From Arsenicicoccus piscis (GTDB lineage: Bacteria > Actinomycetota > Actinomycetes > Actinomycetales > Dermatophilaceae), in contig NZ_JAKZHV010000002.1 of NCBI RefSeq assembly GCF_022568835.1, positions 496,001 through 560,000 on the forward strand: DNA of 64,000 nucleotides, in the 5' to 3' direction. The notes under the pieces were generated by a model. It was not told the DNA's origin and made no database searches. It saw only the letters and a list, made by a program, of their open reading frames with translations. Numbering within the stretch: the first letter of the stretch is position 1; every line of letters starts with the position of its first letter. The position numbers were made by a program, and so were the translations under genes. Positions 9,791 through 21,216 of the stretch are shown here, piece by piece.

Positions 9791-10864
9791 ATGACCTCGT
9801 CGCCCACCCACCCGGAGCTGTCCGTGGTGATCCCCATGTACAACGAGGAGAAGGTGCTCCCGCTGCTCGTTGAGCGGCTGCGCCCGGTCCTCGACGGCCT
9901 GCGCTCGACGGACGGCCTGCCCACGCGCTACGAGGTGGTCGCCGTTGACGACGGCTCGCGCGACCTCACCGCCGCGCTGCTCCACCGGTTCCGCCGCGAG
10001 TGGCCGCAGCTGCGGGTCGTCCGGCTCCGGGCGAACGCCGGGCACCAGGCCGCGATCTCCGCCGGCATCCGGGCGGCCGACGGCGACTACGTCGTGACCC
10101 TGGACGCCGACCTGCAGGACCCGCCCGAGGTCATCGAGGCGATGCTCGCGGTGGCCAAGCGCGACCAGGTCGACGTGGTCTACGGCGTGCGGGCCGACCG
10201 CTCGACCGACACGTGGTTCAAGCGCACGACCGCCAGCGCGTTCTACGCGGTGCAGTCCAAGCTCTCCGGCATGGACACCGCCGGCAACGCCGGCGACTTC
10301 CGGATGATGTCGCGGGCCACGGTCGAGGCGATCAACCAGATCCCGGAGCACAACCGGGTGCTGCGCTTCGTCGTGCCGACCCTCGGCTTCCCGTCGGCGC
10401 ACGTCGAGTACAAGCGTGAGTCGCGCGCGGCCGGTGACTCGAAGTACCCGCTCACCAAGATGATCCTGCTCTCGCTCGACTCGATCGTCTCCACCAGCCA
10501 GAAGCCGCTGCGCTGGGCGACCTGGCTCGGGGTCGGCGGCTTCTTCGCCGCCATGTTGTTCCTGGTCTACGCGCTCATCGGGCGGCTGACCGGCCACACC
10601 GTCACCGGCTGGGCGTCGACGCTCGCGGTCATCGCGCTGTTCGGCGGCTTCCAGCTGCTCTGCCTCGGCATCCTCGGTGAGTACCTCGGCCGGATGTACC
10701 TGTTCCTGCAGGACCGGCCGACCTACTACATCGCCTACGACTCCAAGACCGACTCCGACCACTCGCCGTGGGCCCAGCCGCGCGGCCCGCGGGCCGACGC
10801 CACGCTCCCCCACGAGGACAGCGTCGAGGTCGTCGACCTGGACCGGCAGGCCAACGCGTCCTGA
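9791..10864 (+). CDS. GT2 family glycosyltransferase (polyprenyl-phosphate type)
   Basis: The 357-residue enzyme has an N-terminal GT-A domain with SVVIPMYNEE, VDDGSRDLT, DADLQDPPEV and the late FRMMSR motif. Two transmembrane helices follow near residues 242-265 and 277-300, then a short acidic tail. This is the DPM1/GtrB/ArnC architecture: transfer of a sugar from a nucleotide sugar to undecaprenyl phosphate at the inner face of the membrane. It is antiparallel to the flanking nadD and proA genes, and ends 7 nt from the proA stop. The sugar is not predictable. Confidence 0.85.
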   Translation: MTSSPTHPELSVVIPMYNEEKVLPLLVERLRPVLDGLRSTDGLPTRYEVVAVDDGSRDLTAALLHRFRREWPQLRVVRLRANAGHQAAISAGIRAADGDYVVTLDADLQDPPEVIEAMLAVAKRDQVDVVYGVRADRSTDTWFKRTTASAFYAVQSKLSGMDTAGNAGDFRMMSRATVEAINQIPEHNRVLRFVVPTLGFPSAHVEYKRESRAAGDSKYPLTKMILLSLDSIVSTSQKPLRWATWLGVGGFFAAMLFLVYALIGRLTGHTVTGWASTLAVIALFGGFQLLCLGILGEYLGRMYLFLQDRPTYYIAYDSKTDSDHSPWAQPRGPRADATLPHEDSVEVVDLDRQANAS

Positions 10865-10871
10865 GCGAGGC

Positions 10872-12137
10872 TCAGTCGCGGACCTGACCGTCGCCCTCGA
10901 TGACCCACTTGGTGCTGGTCAGCTCCTGCAGGGCCATCGGCCCGCGCGCGTGCAGCTTCTGCGTCGAGATGCCGATCTCGGCGCCGAAGCCGAGCTCACC
11001 GCCGTCGGTGAACCGGGTCGAGGCGTTGACCATGACCGCTGCGGCGTCGACCTCGTCGACGAACCGCCTGGCGGCGGCCCGGTCCCCCGTGACGATCGCG
11101 TCGGTGTGCCCGCTGGAGTAGCGCCGGATGTGGTCGAGCGCCCCGTCGAGGTCGGCGACGACCCGCACCGCGAGGTCGAGGCTGAGGTACTCGTCGGCCC
11201 AGTCGTCCTCGATCGCCGGCTCGAAGGTGGCATCCGCTGCCTGCGCCACCGACTCGATCTCGGGGTCACCGTGGATCGTCACCCCGCGCGCCGCGAGCGC
11301 CGTCAGGAGGCGCGGCAGGGCGGCAGCCGCCACCGAGCGGTGCACGAGCAGGGTCTCGGCGGCGTTGCACACGCTGGTGCGGTGCGTCTTGGCGTTGACG
11401 ACGATGGCCTCGGCCATCTCGAGGTCCGCGGCGGCGTCGACGTAGACGTGACAGTTGCCGACGCCGGTCTCGATCGTCGGCACCGTCGACTCGGTGACGA
11501 CGGTCTGGATCAGGCCGGCTCCCCCGCGCGGGATGAGCAGGTCGACCTCGCCGCGGGCCCGCATCAGGGCCTTGACGACCTCGCGGTCGCCCTCGAGCAG
11601 CTGCACCGCGTCGGCCGGCAGGCCCTCGGCCTCCAGCGCGTCCCGCATGACCTGGACGAGCACGGCGTTGGTGCGCTCCGCGGCGCTGCCGCCCCGCAGG
11701 ATCACGGCGTTGCCGGACTTCAGCGCGAGCCCGGCGGCGTCGACGGTCACGTTGGGCCGAGCCTCGTAGATCATCCCCACGACTCCCATGGGCACGCGCA
11801 CCTGCCGCACCTGCAGGCCGGTGGGGGTGGTCGACCCCCGCACGACCTCACCGACCGGGTCGGCGAGACCGGCGACCTGGCGCAACCCGTCGGCGGCTGC
11901 GGCCACCCGGTCGGCGTCGAGCGTGAGCCGGTCGAGCAGGTTGGCGCGCAGGCCCTCGGCGCGGCCGCGCTCGACGTCCTCGGCGTTGGCGGCGACGATC
12001 TCGTCGGTCGCCGCGACCAGGGCATCGGCCATGGACAGCAGGGCCTTGTCCTTGCGCCCTCGCGGCGTCAGCGCGACCACCCGGGACGCGCCCCGGGCGG
12101 CCTCGGCGAGGCGGGAGACGACAGCCTGTTCGTTCAT
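10872..12137 (-). CDS. proA: glutamate-5-semialdehyde dehydrogenase ProA
   Basis: The 421-residue ProA reduces gamma-glutamyl phosphate to glutamate semialdehyde with NADPH in proline synthesis. The catalytic cysteine is C257 in [32 protein letters not shown] and [12 protein letters not shown] are family signatures. The start ATG at 12137 ([10 protein letters not shown]) is the natural N-terminus; an upstream in-frame codon adds only eight residues. Unusually, proB is not upstream on the same strand but divergent, 83 bp away, so the pair must be driven from a shared divergent promoter region. Confidence 0.95.
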   Translation of the reverse strand: MNEQAVVSRLAEAARGASRVVALTPRGRKDKALLSMADALVAATDEIVAANAEDVERGRAEGLRANLLDRLTLDADRVAAAADGLRQVAGLADPVGEVVRGSTTPTGLQVRQVRVPMGVVGMIYEARPNVTVDAAGLALKSGNAVILRGGSAAERTNAVLVQVMRDALEAEGLPADAVQLLEGDREVVKALMRARGEVDLLIPRGGAGLIQTVVTESTVPTIETGVGNCHVYVDAAADLEMAEAIVVNAKTHRTSVCNAAETLLVHRSVAAAALPRLLTALAARGVTIHGDPEIESVAQAADATFEPAIEDDWADEYLSLDLAVRVVADLDGALDHIRRYSSGHTDAIVTGDRAAARRFVDEVDAAAVMVNASTRFTDGGELGFGAEIGISTQKLHARGPMALQELTSTKWVIEGDGQVRD

Positions 12138-12220
12138 GCGCCCCAGGGTAGGGCTCGGCACTGACAGACCCGCGTCCGCGCAGGGAAAGTGAGACGCTGC
12201 CCGCGAGCATCCCCCGTAGC

Positions 12221-13348
12221 ATGGAACGCGTGCCCGAGACCGCCCGCCCCAGCATCGCCGACGCGGCCCTGGTGGTCGTCAAGATCGGGTCGTCGTCGCT
12301 CACCGGGCCCGACGGCAACCTCTCGACCACCGCGATCCAAGGCCTCGTCGACGCCTTGGCCGCGCGGACCGAGGACGGCACCCGTGTCGTGCTCGTGTCC
12401 TCGGGTGCCATCGCGGCCGGGCTCAACCCGCTCACCCTCCCCAAGCGTCCCCACGACCTGGCCACCCAGCAGGCCGCTGCCGCCGTCGGGCAGGGCCAGC
12501 TCGTCGCGGCCTACACGATGGCCTTCCGGCGGCACGGTCTCAACGTCGGTCAGGTGCTGCTCACCGAGTCCGATGTCACCCGGCGCACCCACTACGTCAA
12601 CGCCCGCCGCACCCTGGTGCGGCTGCTCCACCTCGGCGTCGTCCCGGTCGTCAACGAGAACGACTCGGTGGCGACCCAGGAGATCAAGTTCGGCGACAAC
12701 GACCGGCTCGCCGCTCTTGTCGCCCATCTGGTCAAGGCGCAGGCGCTCGTGCTGCTCTCGGACGTCGATGGGCTCTACGACCGGCCGCCGGCGCGCCCCG
12801 GGGCACAGCGTATCTCCGACGTGCGCTCACCGCGCGACCTCGAGGGGATCAGCATCGGCGGCACGGGCTCGAAGGTGGGCACCGGCGGCATGACGACGAA
12901 GGTCGAGGCCGCCGGGATCGCTACGGGCGCAGGCATTCCCACCGTCCTCGCGAGCGCCGACCAGGTCGGCCCGGCGCTCGCCGGCGAGGACGTCGGCACC
13001 CTCTTCCACCCCGTCGACCGGATGCCCAAGGGGCGCGTCCTCTGGCTGCGCCACGCCTCGACCGCCCGCGGTCGGCTCATCCTCGACGACGGTGCGGTCC
13101 GCGCCGTGGTGCGCGACCGAAAGTCGTTGCTGCCGGCGGGGATCACCGCGGTCGAGGGACGCTTCAGCGAGGGCGATCCCGTAGACCTCGTGTCGCGCAC
13201 CGGCCGGGTCGTCGCCCGCGGGCTGGTCAACTACGACCACTCCGAGCTGCCCGCGATGCTCGGACGCTCTACCCACGACCTCGCCGCCGACCTCGGCGAG
13301 GAGTACCGCCGTGAGGTCGTGCACCGCGACGACCTCGCGCTGCTCTGA
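12221..13348 (+). CDS. proB: glutamate 5-kinase ProB
   Basis: The 375-residue protein has an amino-acid kinase domain ([62 protein letters not shown]) followed by a C-terminal PUA domain from about residue 285. It phosphorylates glutamate, the first step of proline synthesis, and is normally feedback-inhibited by proline. It is transcribed opposite to both proA and obgE, which usually flank it collinearly. Start ATG at 12221; the codons for MERVPET could be trimmed by a later GTG. Confidence 0.95.
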   Translation: MERVPETARPSIADAALVVVKIGSSSLTGPDGNLSTTAIQGLVDALAARTEDGTRVVLVSSGAIAAGLNPLTLPKRPHDLATQQAAAAVGQGQLVAAYTMAFRRHGLNVGQVLLTESDVTRRTHYVNARRTLVRLLHLGVVPVVNENDSVATQEIKFGDNDRLAALVAHLVKAQALVLLSDVDGLYDRPPARPGAQRISDVRSPRDLEGISIGGTGSKVGTGGMTTKVEAAGIATGAGIPTVLASADQVGPALAGEDVGTLFHPVDRMPKGRVLWLRHASTARGRLILDDGAVRAVVRDRKSLLPAGITAVEGRFSEGDPVDLVSRTGRVVARGLVNYDHSELPAMLGRSTHDLAADLGEEYRREVVHRDDLALL

Positions 13349-13358
13349 GCGGCACGGC

Positions 13359-13940
13359 ATGCCCCTGCTCCAGGTGTCCGACGAGCTGCCCCAGCGACCT
13401 CGACGCGTCATCGTCGCCGGGACGTCCGGCTCGGGCAAGACGACCCTGGTGGGGCTGATCGCCGCCGTCCTCGACCTCCCCCGGGTCGAGCTGGACAGCC
13501 TCTATCACGGCGCCGGGTGGACGCCGAGGCCGGAGTTCACCTCGGACGTCGAGAGATTCGCGGCGACCCCCACCTGGGTGTGCGAGTGGCAGTACTCCGT
13601 CGTGCGGCCCCTGCTCGCCCGACGGGCCGACCTGGTGGTGTGGCGCGACCTGCCGGCGCCGGTCGTGATGCGCCAGATGATCCGACGCACCGTGGTGCGG
13701 CGCGTGCGCCGCCAGCAGCTGTGGGCAGGCAACGTCGAGCCGCCGCTGCGCACGCTCCTCACGGACGAGGACCACATCATCCGGTGGGCGTGGCGCACCC
13801 GCGCGGACACCGGACCCCGCATCCGCGCCCTCCTGGACGAGCGTCCCGACCTGCCGGTCGTGCGGCTGCGCAGCCATCGCGAGACGAGGGCCTGGCTGGC
13901 CGGCCCGCTGCTGCGCGCCGCCGAGCGAGCGGCGCGCTAG
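13359..13940 (+). CDS. P-loop NTPase, FlaR/adenylate-kinase-like
   Basis: The 193-residue protein has a Walker A ([12 protein letters not shown]) at residues 18-29 and the [17 protein letters not shown] segment typical of small adenylate-kinase-like or FlaR-type proteins. The function of this group is not established; they resemble nucleotide or shikimate kinases. It lies 10 nt after proB on the same strand and ends 7 nt from the obgE stop, tail to tail. The ATG at 13359 (MPLLQVSDE) is used because upstream codons overlap proB. Confidence 0.7.
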   Translation: MPLLQVSDELPQRPRRVIVAGTSGSGKTTLVGLIAAVLDLPRVELDSLYHGAGWTPRPEFTSDVERFAATPTWVCEWQYSVVRPLLARRADLVVWRDLPAPVVMRQMIRRTVVRRVRRQQLWAGNVEPPLRTLLTDEDHIIRWAWRTRADTGPRIRALLDERPDLPVVRLRSHRETRAWLAGPLLRAAERAAR

Positions 13941-13947
13941 GGCGAGC

Positions 13948-15536
<1,589 letters not shown>

Positions 15537-15580
15537 GGGCTACCGGTCCTTTCCGCCCTGCGAGCGGGCCGAGCAACGGG

Positions 15581-15618
15581 CGAGGGTGCAGGCCCTCGAT
15601 GAAGAGCCTGCACCCTCG
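15581..15618 (-). promoter_or_regulatory. perfect hairpin between rpmA and obgE
   Basis: A 13-bp perfect inverted repeat CGAGGGTGCAGGC (15581-15593) / GCCTGCACCCTCG (15606-15618) with a 12-nt loop lies in the 136-nt gap downstream of rpmA and upstream of obgE. It could be an attenuating terminator or an mRNA processing site separating ribosomal-protein from GTPase expression. Confidence 0.6.
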
Positions 15619-15672
15619 ATGCGTGGAGTGGCCGCCTCGCGGCCGGTGGTCGCCTCTAGGAGACGACGTTCG

Positions 15673-15927
15673 TCACTCTCCGGCGACGATGTTGACGACG
15701 CGACGGCCGCGCTTGGTGCCGAACTCGACCGCGCCGGCCGACAGCGCGAACAGCGTGTCGTCCTTGCCGATGCCGACGTTCTGGCCCGGGTGGAAGTGCG
15801 TGCCACGCTGGCGGACGATGATCTCGCCGGCGTTGACGGCCTGACCGCCGAAGCGCTTGACGCCGAGCCGCTGGGCGTTGGAGTCGCGCCCGTTCTTGGA
15901 GCTGGAAGCACCCTTCTTGTGTGCCAT
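15673..15927 (-). CDS. rpmA: 50S ribosomal protein L27
   Basis: The 84-residue bL27 starts [17 protein letters not shown], whose N-terminal tail reaches the peptidyl-transferase centre. It continues with [17 protein letters not shown] and the [10 protein letters not shown] motif. It follows rplU by 48 nt in the standard rplU-rpmA-obgE order. No N-terminal cleavage sequence of the Firmicutes type is present. Confidence 0.97.
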   Translation of the reverse strand: MAHKKGASSSKNGRDSNAQRLGVKRFGGQAVNAGEIIVRQRGTHFHPGQNVGIGKDDTLFALSAGAVEFGTKRGRRVVNIVAGE

Positions 15928-15975
15928 GACTGAGCCTGCCTTTGCCTAAGTAGCGAACGAGAGGTGCGAGGAGGC

Positions 15976-16284
15976 TCAGGCCTCGATCGCGGTGACCTTG
16001 ATCTGGGTGGTCGGCTGACGGTGACCCTGACGCTTGCGGTAACCCGTCTTGTTCTTGTACTTCAGGATCGTGATCTTGGGACCCTTGGTCGCCTTGACGA
16101 CCTGGGCGGTGACCTTGACCTTGGCGAGCTTGTCGGCGTCGGTCGTCACGGTGGCGCCGTCGACGAGGAGCAGCGGCTGCAACTCGATGGTCTCACCGGG
16201 CTTGTCGGTGACCTTGTCGATGATGAGGACGTCGCCGACGGAAACCTTCTCCTGACGGCCGCCTGCACGGACGATCGCGTACAC
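15976..16284 (-). CDS. rplU: 50S ribosomal protein L21
   Basis: The 102-residue bL21 has [18 protein letters not shown] at the N-terminus and the C-terminal signature [15 protein letters not shown] that marks the family. It is first of the rplU-rpmA-obgE unit. The 110 nt upstream, between it and the RNase E/G stop, show no strong hairpin. Confidence 0.97.
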   Translation of the reverse strand: MYAIVRAGGRQEKVSVGDVLIIDKVTDKPGETIELQPLLLVDGATVTTDADKLAKVKVTAQVVKATKGPKITILKYKNKTGYRKRQGHRQPTTQIKVTAIEA

Positions 16285-16394
16285 GTAATCAACTCACTTT
16301 CGGGAACATTCGGGGCCACTTGGGCGGACCGACACCCAATCGCTCACGAAGTCCGTGACACGCGGGCAGGCGGTGGGCGCACCGACCTACAAGT

Positions 16395-19300
16395 CTACTC
16401 GGTCGTCTGGCCGGCGTTCAAATCCGCGGTAGACCCCTCGGTCGCCTTGGGCGGGCCCGCGGGCGCCACCACGCGGCCCCGACGGCGACGCGGACGCGCT
16501 GCCGGCTCAGGCTCCGGTGCAGGCTCGGGAGCCTGCTCAGCGGCCTGCTCCGAGGCCTGCTCGGACGCCGTCGCAGAGACCTGCTCCCCCGGCTGCTCGT
16601 CGCCGAGCACCTCGCCGAAGACGGCACCCACCGCGGAGTCGATGGCCGCAGCCACGTCGGCGTCGGTCAGCGGGGCGCCGCTCTCCGCGCCGTCGCGTCG
16701 CACCGCAGCAGCCTGCAGTGCGGCGGCGTGCGCGGCTGCGGCGATCTGCGCGGGCGTGGGCCCGTCGTGCCGCGGCTCACCGTTGCCATTCCCATTGCCA
16801 TTGCCATTGCCGTTGCCCTGGCCATGACCGTTGCCCTGGCCGTTGCCGTTGCGCTGCCCCGAACCACCTTGCCCCGAACCACCGTGACCGGACCCGTTGC
16901 CGGAACCGTTCGCGCTACCGGAGTCCTGCCCACGACCGCGCCGCGAGCGCTTGTCGCGACCACCATCCCGACCACCGTCGCGACCGCTCGGCACGTCGTC
17001 GTCGGGGTTGGCGGAGCCGACCGGCTGGGCGTGGATGACGATCCCCCGCCCGTTGCAGTGCTCGCAGATGGTCGAGAACGACTCGATCAGACCGGTGCCG
17101 ACCCGCTTGCGCGTCATCTGGACCAGGCCGAGCGAGGTGACCTCGGCGACCTGGTGCTTGGTCCGGTCGCGGCCGAGGCACTCGACCAGCCGTCGGATGA
17201 CCAGGTCGCGGTTGGACTCCAGGACCATGTCGATGAAGTCGATGACGATGATGCCGCCGATGTCGCGCAGCCGCAGCTGACGCACGATCTCCTCGGCCGC
17301 CTCGAGGTTGTTCTTGGTGACGGTCTCCTCGAGGTTGCCGCCCGCGCCGACGAACTTGCCGGTGTTGACGTCGATGACGGTCATCGCCTCGGTCCGGTCG
17401 ATGACCAGCGACCCGCCGGAGGGCAGCCAGACCTTGCGGTCCATCGCCTTGACGAGCTGCTCGTCGATACGGTGCTCAGCGAACACGTCACGCTCCCCGC
17501 TCCACCTGGACAACCGACCCGCGAGGTCGGGGGCTACGGCGTTGACGTAGCCGGAGACTTCTTGCCACACGTCCTCGCCCTCGACGACCAGCGACGAGAA
17601 GTCCTCGTTGAAGACGTCGCGGATGACCCGGACAGTGAGGTCCGGCTCCCCGTGCAGCAGCGCCGGCGCCTTCGTGGACGACGACGCGGCCTTGGCCTGG
17701 ATGTCCTCCCAGACCCCGGTCAGGCGGGCGACGTCGGCGCGCAGCTCCTCCTCGCTGGCTCCCTCGGCCGCCGTGCGCACGATGACGCCGGCGTTGGCGG
17801 GCATCACCTCGCGCAGGATGCGCTTGAGCCGCGACCGCTCGGTGTCGGGCAGCTTGCGGGAGATGCCGGTCATGTTGCCGTCGGGCACGTAGACCAGGTA
17901 GCGGCCCGGGAGCGAGATCTGGCTGGTGAGCCGGGCGCCCTTGTGGCCGATCGGGTCCTTGGTGGCCTGGACCAGGACGGTCTGGCCGGACTTCAGGGCG
18001 TTCTCGATGCGCCGCGACTGGCCGTTCTGCAGGCCGGCGGCGTCCCAGTTGACCTCACCGGCGTAGAGCACGGCGTTGCGGCCCTTGCCGATGTCGACGA
18101 AGGCGGCCTCCATCGACGGCAGCACGTTCTGGACGCGGCCGAGGTAGATGTTGCCCGCGATGCTCGTCGAGCTGGCCGACTCCTCGCGCGAGACGTAGTG
18201 CTCGACCAGCACGCCGTCCTCCAGGACGGCGATCTGCGTGCGGTCCTCGTGGCGCCGGACCACCATGGCCCGCTCGACGCTCTCGCGGCGGGCGAGGAAC
18301 TCGGCCTCGGTGATGATCGTGCGGCGGCGACCGGCCTCGCGGCCCTCGCGGCGGCGCACCTTCTTGGCCTCCAGGCGGGTGGACCCCTTGATCCCGGTGG
18401 CCTCGGCGCGGCGCGGCTCGCGGACCTTCGTCACGGTGCCCGGCGGGTCGTCGGAGTCGCCACCCGCACCCGAGCGGCGGCGGCGGCGCCGACGACGGCT
18501 CGAGCCCTGGTCCTCGTCGGACCCGCCCTCGCCCCCGTCGCTGCTGTCGTCGGAGTCGTCCGGACCGGACGAGGGCTGGTCGGCGGCCTTGCGGGCGCGG
18601 CGGTTGCGCGACCGTCGGCTGCGCGAACGGCTCTCGCCCGAGTCCTCGCCGGAGTCCTCCCCGGAGCCGTCCTCGGTGTCGGGCTCGTCGGTGTCGTCGC
18701 GCTCGTCGTGGTCCGTGTCGTGGTCGGCTCGGTCGGCTCGGTTGCCCCCGCGGCCGCTGCGGCCGCCACGGCCGGTGCCGTTGTCGGAGGCGTCGTCGTC
18801 CTGCTCGTCCTGGTCGCCCTCGGAGTCGGTAGCCCCGTCGTCGCCCTCGTCGGCGCCACGGGCCCGGCGGCCCCGGCCACCGCGGCGGCGGCGCGAGCGG
18901 CCGCTGCGCTGGCCCTCGCCCTGCTCGGCGTCCCGCTCGTCGGTGCCGTTCTCGTCGGTGTCGTGCTCGTCGGCGCTGGTCTCGTCGGTGCTGGTCCCGT
19001 CGAGCTCAGCACGGTCGTCCCGCGCCTGGCCGCTCTCGCGCTCCGCGTCGCGGGCGACGCCCTCGCGCTCGGCGTCGCGGGCGGCCCGGGCGCGCACGGA
19101 GTCGGCGCGCTCGCCGGACTCCTCGTCGCGCACGATCGTGGACGGGTCGGTCGGCTGGGAGGACGCGCGCCGCGGACGCCGGCGGGCCGGCGTGGGGTCG
19201 GGCGCCTGGAAGAGCAGCCCGAAGCTGGTCGCGGGTCGCTGCTCGGCACCCGCCGGCGCGTCGTCGGAGTCCGAGTCGTCGGAGTCGTCGCCCGTGCTGT

Positions 19301-20087
19301 CAGAGCCGCCGCCCTCGGCCGTGCCCGCGCCGGCGGGAGCCTCGAGGAGCTCGTCGATGACCTCTTCCTCCAGGGCGTCCATCGGCACGACGAAACCGGT
19401 CGACCCCACCTGCGCGACGGCCTGCTCGGCGTCGGCCTCGCGGACCTGGGCCAGCTGGTTGGCCAGGTTGACGGCCTCGTCGACGAGCAGCTCGGTCACC
19501 GGGTCGATGTCGCCCGCGAGCTGGTCCTGAGGGTTCTGCGCGGGGTTCTGCTGGGGGTCGGACTCGGCGTACGGGGCGGTCGCGCCGGCCTCGTCCTGCG
19601 CGGGCACGTGCACCGGCGCTGCGGCCTTCGCGGTAGCCCGACGCGAGCGTCGCGCGGGCCGGCTCGGCTCCTGCGCCTGCTCAGCGGCGACCTCGCCCTC
19701 GGCGGGCTGCGTCGCGGCGTCGGTCTGCCGACCGGACTGGGCGCCGGCGGGAGCATCCGCACCGGCCTGCTCGGCGGTCTGCTCGGCTGGCTGCTCATCC
19801 TCGGCGGGGGCGGCCTTCTTGGCGGTGGCCTTCTTGGCGGTCTTCTTCGTCGCCTTCTTGGCGGCCTTGCGCGGCGCGCGCTTGGCGGGCGCCTGCTCCG
19901 GGCCGGGCTGCTCCGCGTCGGCACCCGGCTGGGCATCCGGCCGCGCGTCCAGCGGGGTGTCCGCTGACGCGGCCAGCTCGGCGACGGCCGGCGGAAGGGA
20001 CTCCCCCTGCTGCTGCGCGGCGGCGGACTCTGGCTGCTGCTCGGCCGGCTGCTCTTCGGAGGAGACCTGCTGCTCGTCGGATGTCAT
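16395..20087 (-). CDS. rne: ribonuclease E/G family endoribonuclease
   Basis: The 1230-residue enzyme has a catalytic core at about 585-1015: an S1 domain (GNIYLGRVQNVLPSMEAAFV), the FIDMVLESNRDLV and DVNTGKFVG segments carrying the catalytic aspartates, and the zinc-link CEHCNGRG. It cleaves single-stranded RNA in rRNA/tRNA maturation and mRNA decay. The first 585 residues are an Ala/Glu/Lys and Asp/Glu/Arg-rich disordered region, with histone-like KKATKKTAKKATAKK and many RRRRR/DDSDDS runs. The C-terminus has Gly-Asn repeats and an acidic tail. Actinobacterial RNase E commonly places its scaffold on the N-terminal side, but this one is at the long end. Start ATG at 20087; a longer frame lacks support. 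Confidence 0.93.
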   Translation of the reverse strand: MTSDEQQVSSEEQPAEQQPESAAAQQQGESLPPAVAELAASADTPLDARPDAQPGADAEQPGPEQAPAKRAPRKAAKKATKKTAKKATAKKAAPAEDEQPAEQTAEQAGADAPAGAQSGRQTDAATQPAEGEVAAEQAQEPSRPARRSRRATAKAAAPVHVPAQDEAGATAPYAESDPQQNPAQNPQDQLAGDIDPVTELLVDEAVNLANQLAQVREADAEQAVAQVGSTGFVVPMDALEEEVIDELLEAPAGAGTAEGGGSDSTGDDSDDSDSDDAPAGAEQRPATSFGLLFQAPDPTPARRRPRRASSQPTDPSTIVRDEESGERADSVRARAARDAEREGVARDAERESGQARDDRAELDGTSTDETSADEHDTDENGTDERDAEQGEGQRSGRSRRRRGGRGRRARGADEGDDGATDSEGDQDEQDDDASDNGTGRGGRSGRGGNRADRADHDTDHDERDDTDEPDTEDGSGEDSGEDSGESRSRSRRSRNRRARKAADQPSSGPDDSDDSSDGGEGGSDEDQGSSRRRRRRRRSGAGGDSDDPPGTVTKVREPRRAEATGIKGSTRLEAKKVRRREGREAGRRRTIITEAEFLARRESVERAMVVRRHEDRTQIAVLEDGVLVEHYVSREESASSTSIAGNIYLGRVQNVLPSMEAAFVDIGKGRNAVLYAGEVNWDAAGLQNGQSRRIENALKSGQTVLVQATKDPIGHKGARLTSQISLPGRYLVYVPDGNMTGISRKLPDTERSRLKRILREVMPANAGVIVRTAAEGASEEELRADVARLTGVWEDIQAKAASSSTKAPALLHGEPDLTVRVIRDVFNEDFSSLVVEGEDVWQEVSGYVNAVAPDLAGRLSRWSGERDVFAEHRIDEQLVKAMDRKVWLPSGGSLVIDRTEAMTVIDVNTGKFVGAGGNLEETVTKNNLEAAEEIVRQLRLRDIGGIIVIDFIDMVLESNRDLVIRRLVECLGRDRTKHQVAEVTSLGLVQMTRKRVGTGLIESFSTICEHCNGRGIVIHAQPVGSANPDDDVPSGRDGGRDGGRDKRSRRGRGQDSGSANGSGNGSGHGGSGQGGSGQRNGNGQGNGHGQGNGNGNGNGNGNGEPRHDGPTPAQIAAAAHAAALQAAAVRRDGAESGAPLTDADVAAAIDSAVGAVFGEVLGDEQPGEQVSATASEQASEQAAEQAPEPAPEPEPAARPRRRRGRVVAPAGPPKATEGSTADLNAGQTTE

Positions 20088-20389
20088 GTGGGGTAGGCCC
20101 CTTTCAGGCCGGCAGGCTGCGCCACCCCGACGCTCCGAGGAGCGCCACGCCGCCACCGGCGTGCGTATCACGGTCGCCATGGCTGCTGCCCGGCGACAGA
20201 AGTCGTCATCGGTCGTCCGATGGGCTCGCGCGAGGGCGCGTCACACCATGCGGTGCCGCCATGCTCGGGCGGCGAGCGCTGCCGTAGAGGCGCAGGTCGG
20301 GGCCGGGACACGGTGGGATCGCCGCCCTGGGATGGTCAGGCCGTCGATCAGGACGAGTATCGCACACCGCGTTCCGCCCGCCGTTCAGG
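20088..20389 (-). promoter_or_regulatory. long leader region of the RNase E/G gene
   Basis: These 302 bp hold no credible gene. A -10-like GATACT on the minus strand (20361-20356) would give a leader of about 260 nt, GC-rich with small hairpins. E. coli rne is autoregulated through a long leader, so similar control is conceivable here but unproven. Confidence 0.35.
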
Positions 20390-21115
20390 TCACGCCAGCG
20401 GGTCGCGGACCTCTGCCGAGTCCTCGTCCAGCAGCCCCTGCACGATCCGGACGGTGAGCGGCGGGTCTACCGGCAGGGAGGGGGCGAGCGTGCGCATCGC
20501 GTTGAGCACGTCGTCGGGACGCACGGCCGGCGTGGTGTGCCGCAGCACCAGCTCGACCTGGCGGCCGCCGTCGGTGGTGGCCGCCCGCACCACCGCGCTG
20601 CGGGTGTCGAAGGTGCGCGGCCCGGTCTTGGTCATCCGGGTCACCTCGGCGACGTCCGCCGCGAGCAGGGCCGCGAGCGCACGGTCTACCTCGGCCGCGG
20701 CAGCGTCGTCGAGGTCACGGAAGGTCAGCTGCCACACCGAGCCCTGCAGCCGATCGGCGAGCGCGCCGGGCTCGGCCTCGACGGCCTCGAGGATGTCGAT
20801 GCCGGGCGGCAGCGCCTGATCCAGCGCTGCGGCGACCGCTGCCGGGTCGACCCGCCGGGTCAGCGAGATCTCGAAGAACTCGGCCTCGCTCGCGGTCCCC
20901 GTCGGTGCCGCGTTGGCGTAGGAGATCTTGGGGTGCGGGTGAAAGCCACCGGAGTAGGCCATCGGCACGCCCGCGCGCCGCAGCGCCCGCTCGAGCGCTC
21001 GCTGGAAGTCACGGGTCGAGCTGAACCGCAGCCGACCCCGCTTGGCATAGCGGACCCGGAGCTTTTGGACCGCCGGCTCGGGCGGGGGACCTTCGGGGGT
21101 GCGCTGTCGTGCCAT
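20390..21115 (-). CDS. TIGR03936 family radical SAM-associated protein
   Basis: The 241-residue protein has the family start VQKLRVRYAKRGRLRFSS, then SGGFHPHPKISYA and the EFFEISL segment. The family (DUF2344) always accompanies the TIGR03960 B12-binding radical SAM protein and is fused to it in some bacteria. The joint reaction is unknown and RNA modification has been suggested. Here it keeps its place next to the RNase E/G gene, but its partner lies 11.8 kb away at 32958-34940. Start ATG at 21115 (MARQRTPEG). Confidence 0.88.
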   Translation of the reverse strand: MARQRTPEGPPPEPAVQKLRVRYAKRGRLRFSSTRDFQRALERALRRAGVPMAYSGGFHPHPKISYANAAPTGTASEAEFFEISLTRRVDPAAVAAALDQALPPGIDILEAVEAEPGALADRLQGSVWQLTFRDLDDAAAAEVDRALAALLAADVAEVTRMTKTGPRTFDTRSAVVRAATTDGGRQVELVLRHTTPAVRPDDVLNAMRTLAPSLPVDPPLTVRIVQGLLDEDSAEVRDPLA

Positions 21116-21216
21116 GGGGCCCAAGGGTACTGGCGTCGGACTACGACCCAGGTCGCACATCAGGTCGCGACATCAGGTGGATCTGGCCGTACGCCGGCGG
21201 TCGAGACGGTAGAGCC

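Noticed and set aside
16770..16870. A CRISPR-like short repeat tract (TTGCCA/TTGCCG units).
   Set aside because: It is a codon-phased Gly-Asn repeat inside the RNase E/G coding region, with no spacers.
16728..19967. A 1079-codon plus-strand frame opposite the RNase E/G gene.
   Set aside because: It is a shadow of the low-complexity RNase E/G gene, with no recognisable motif.
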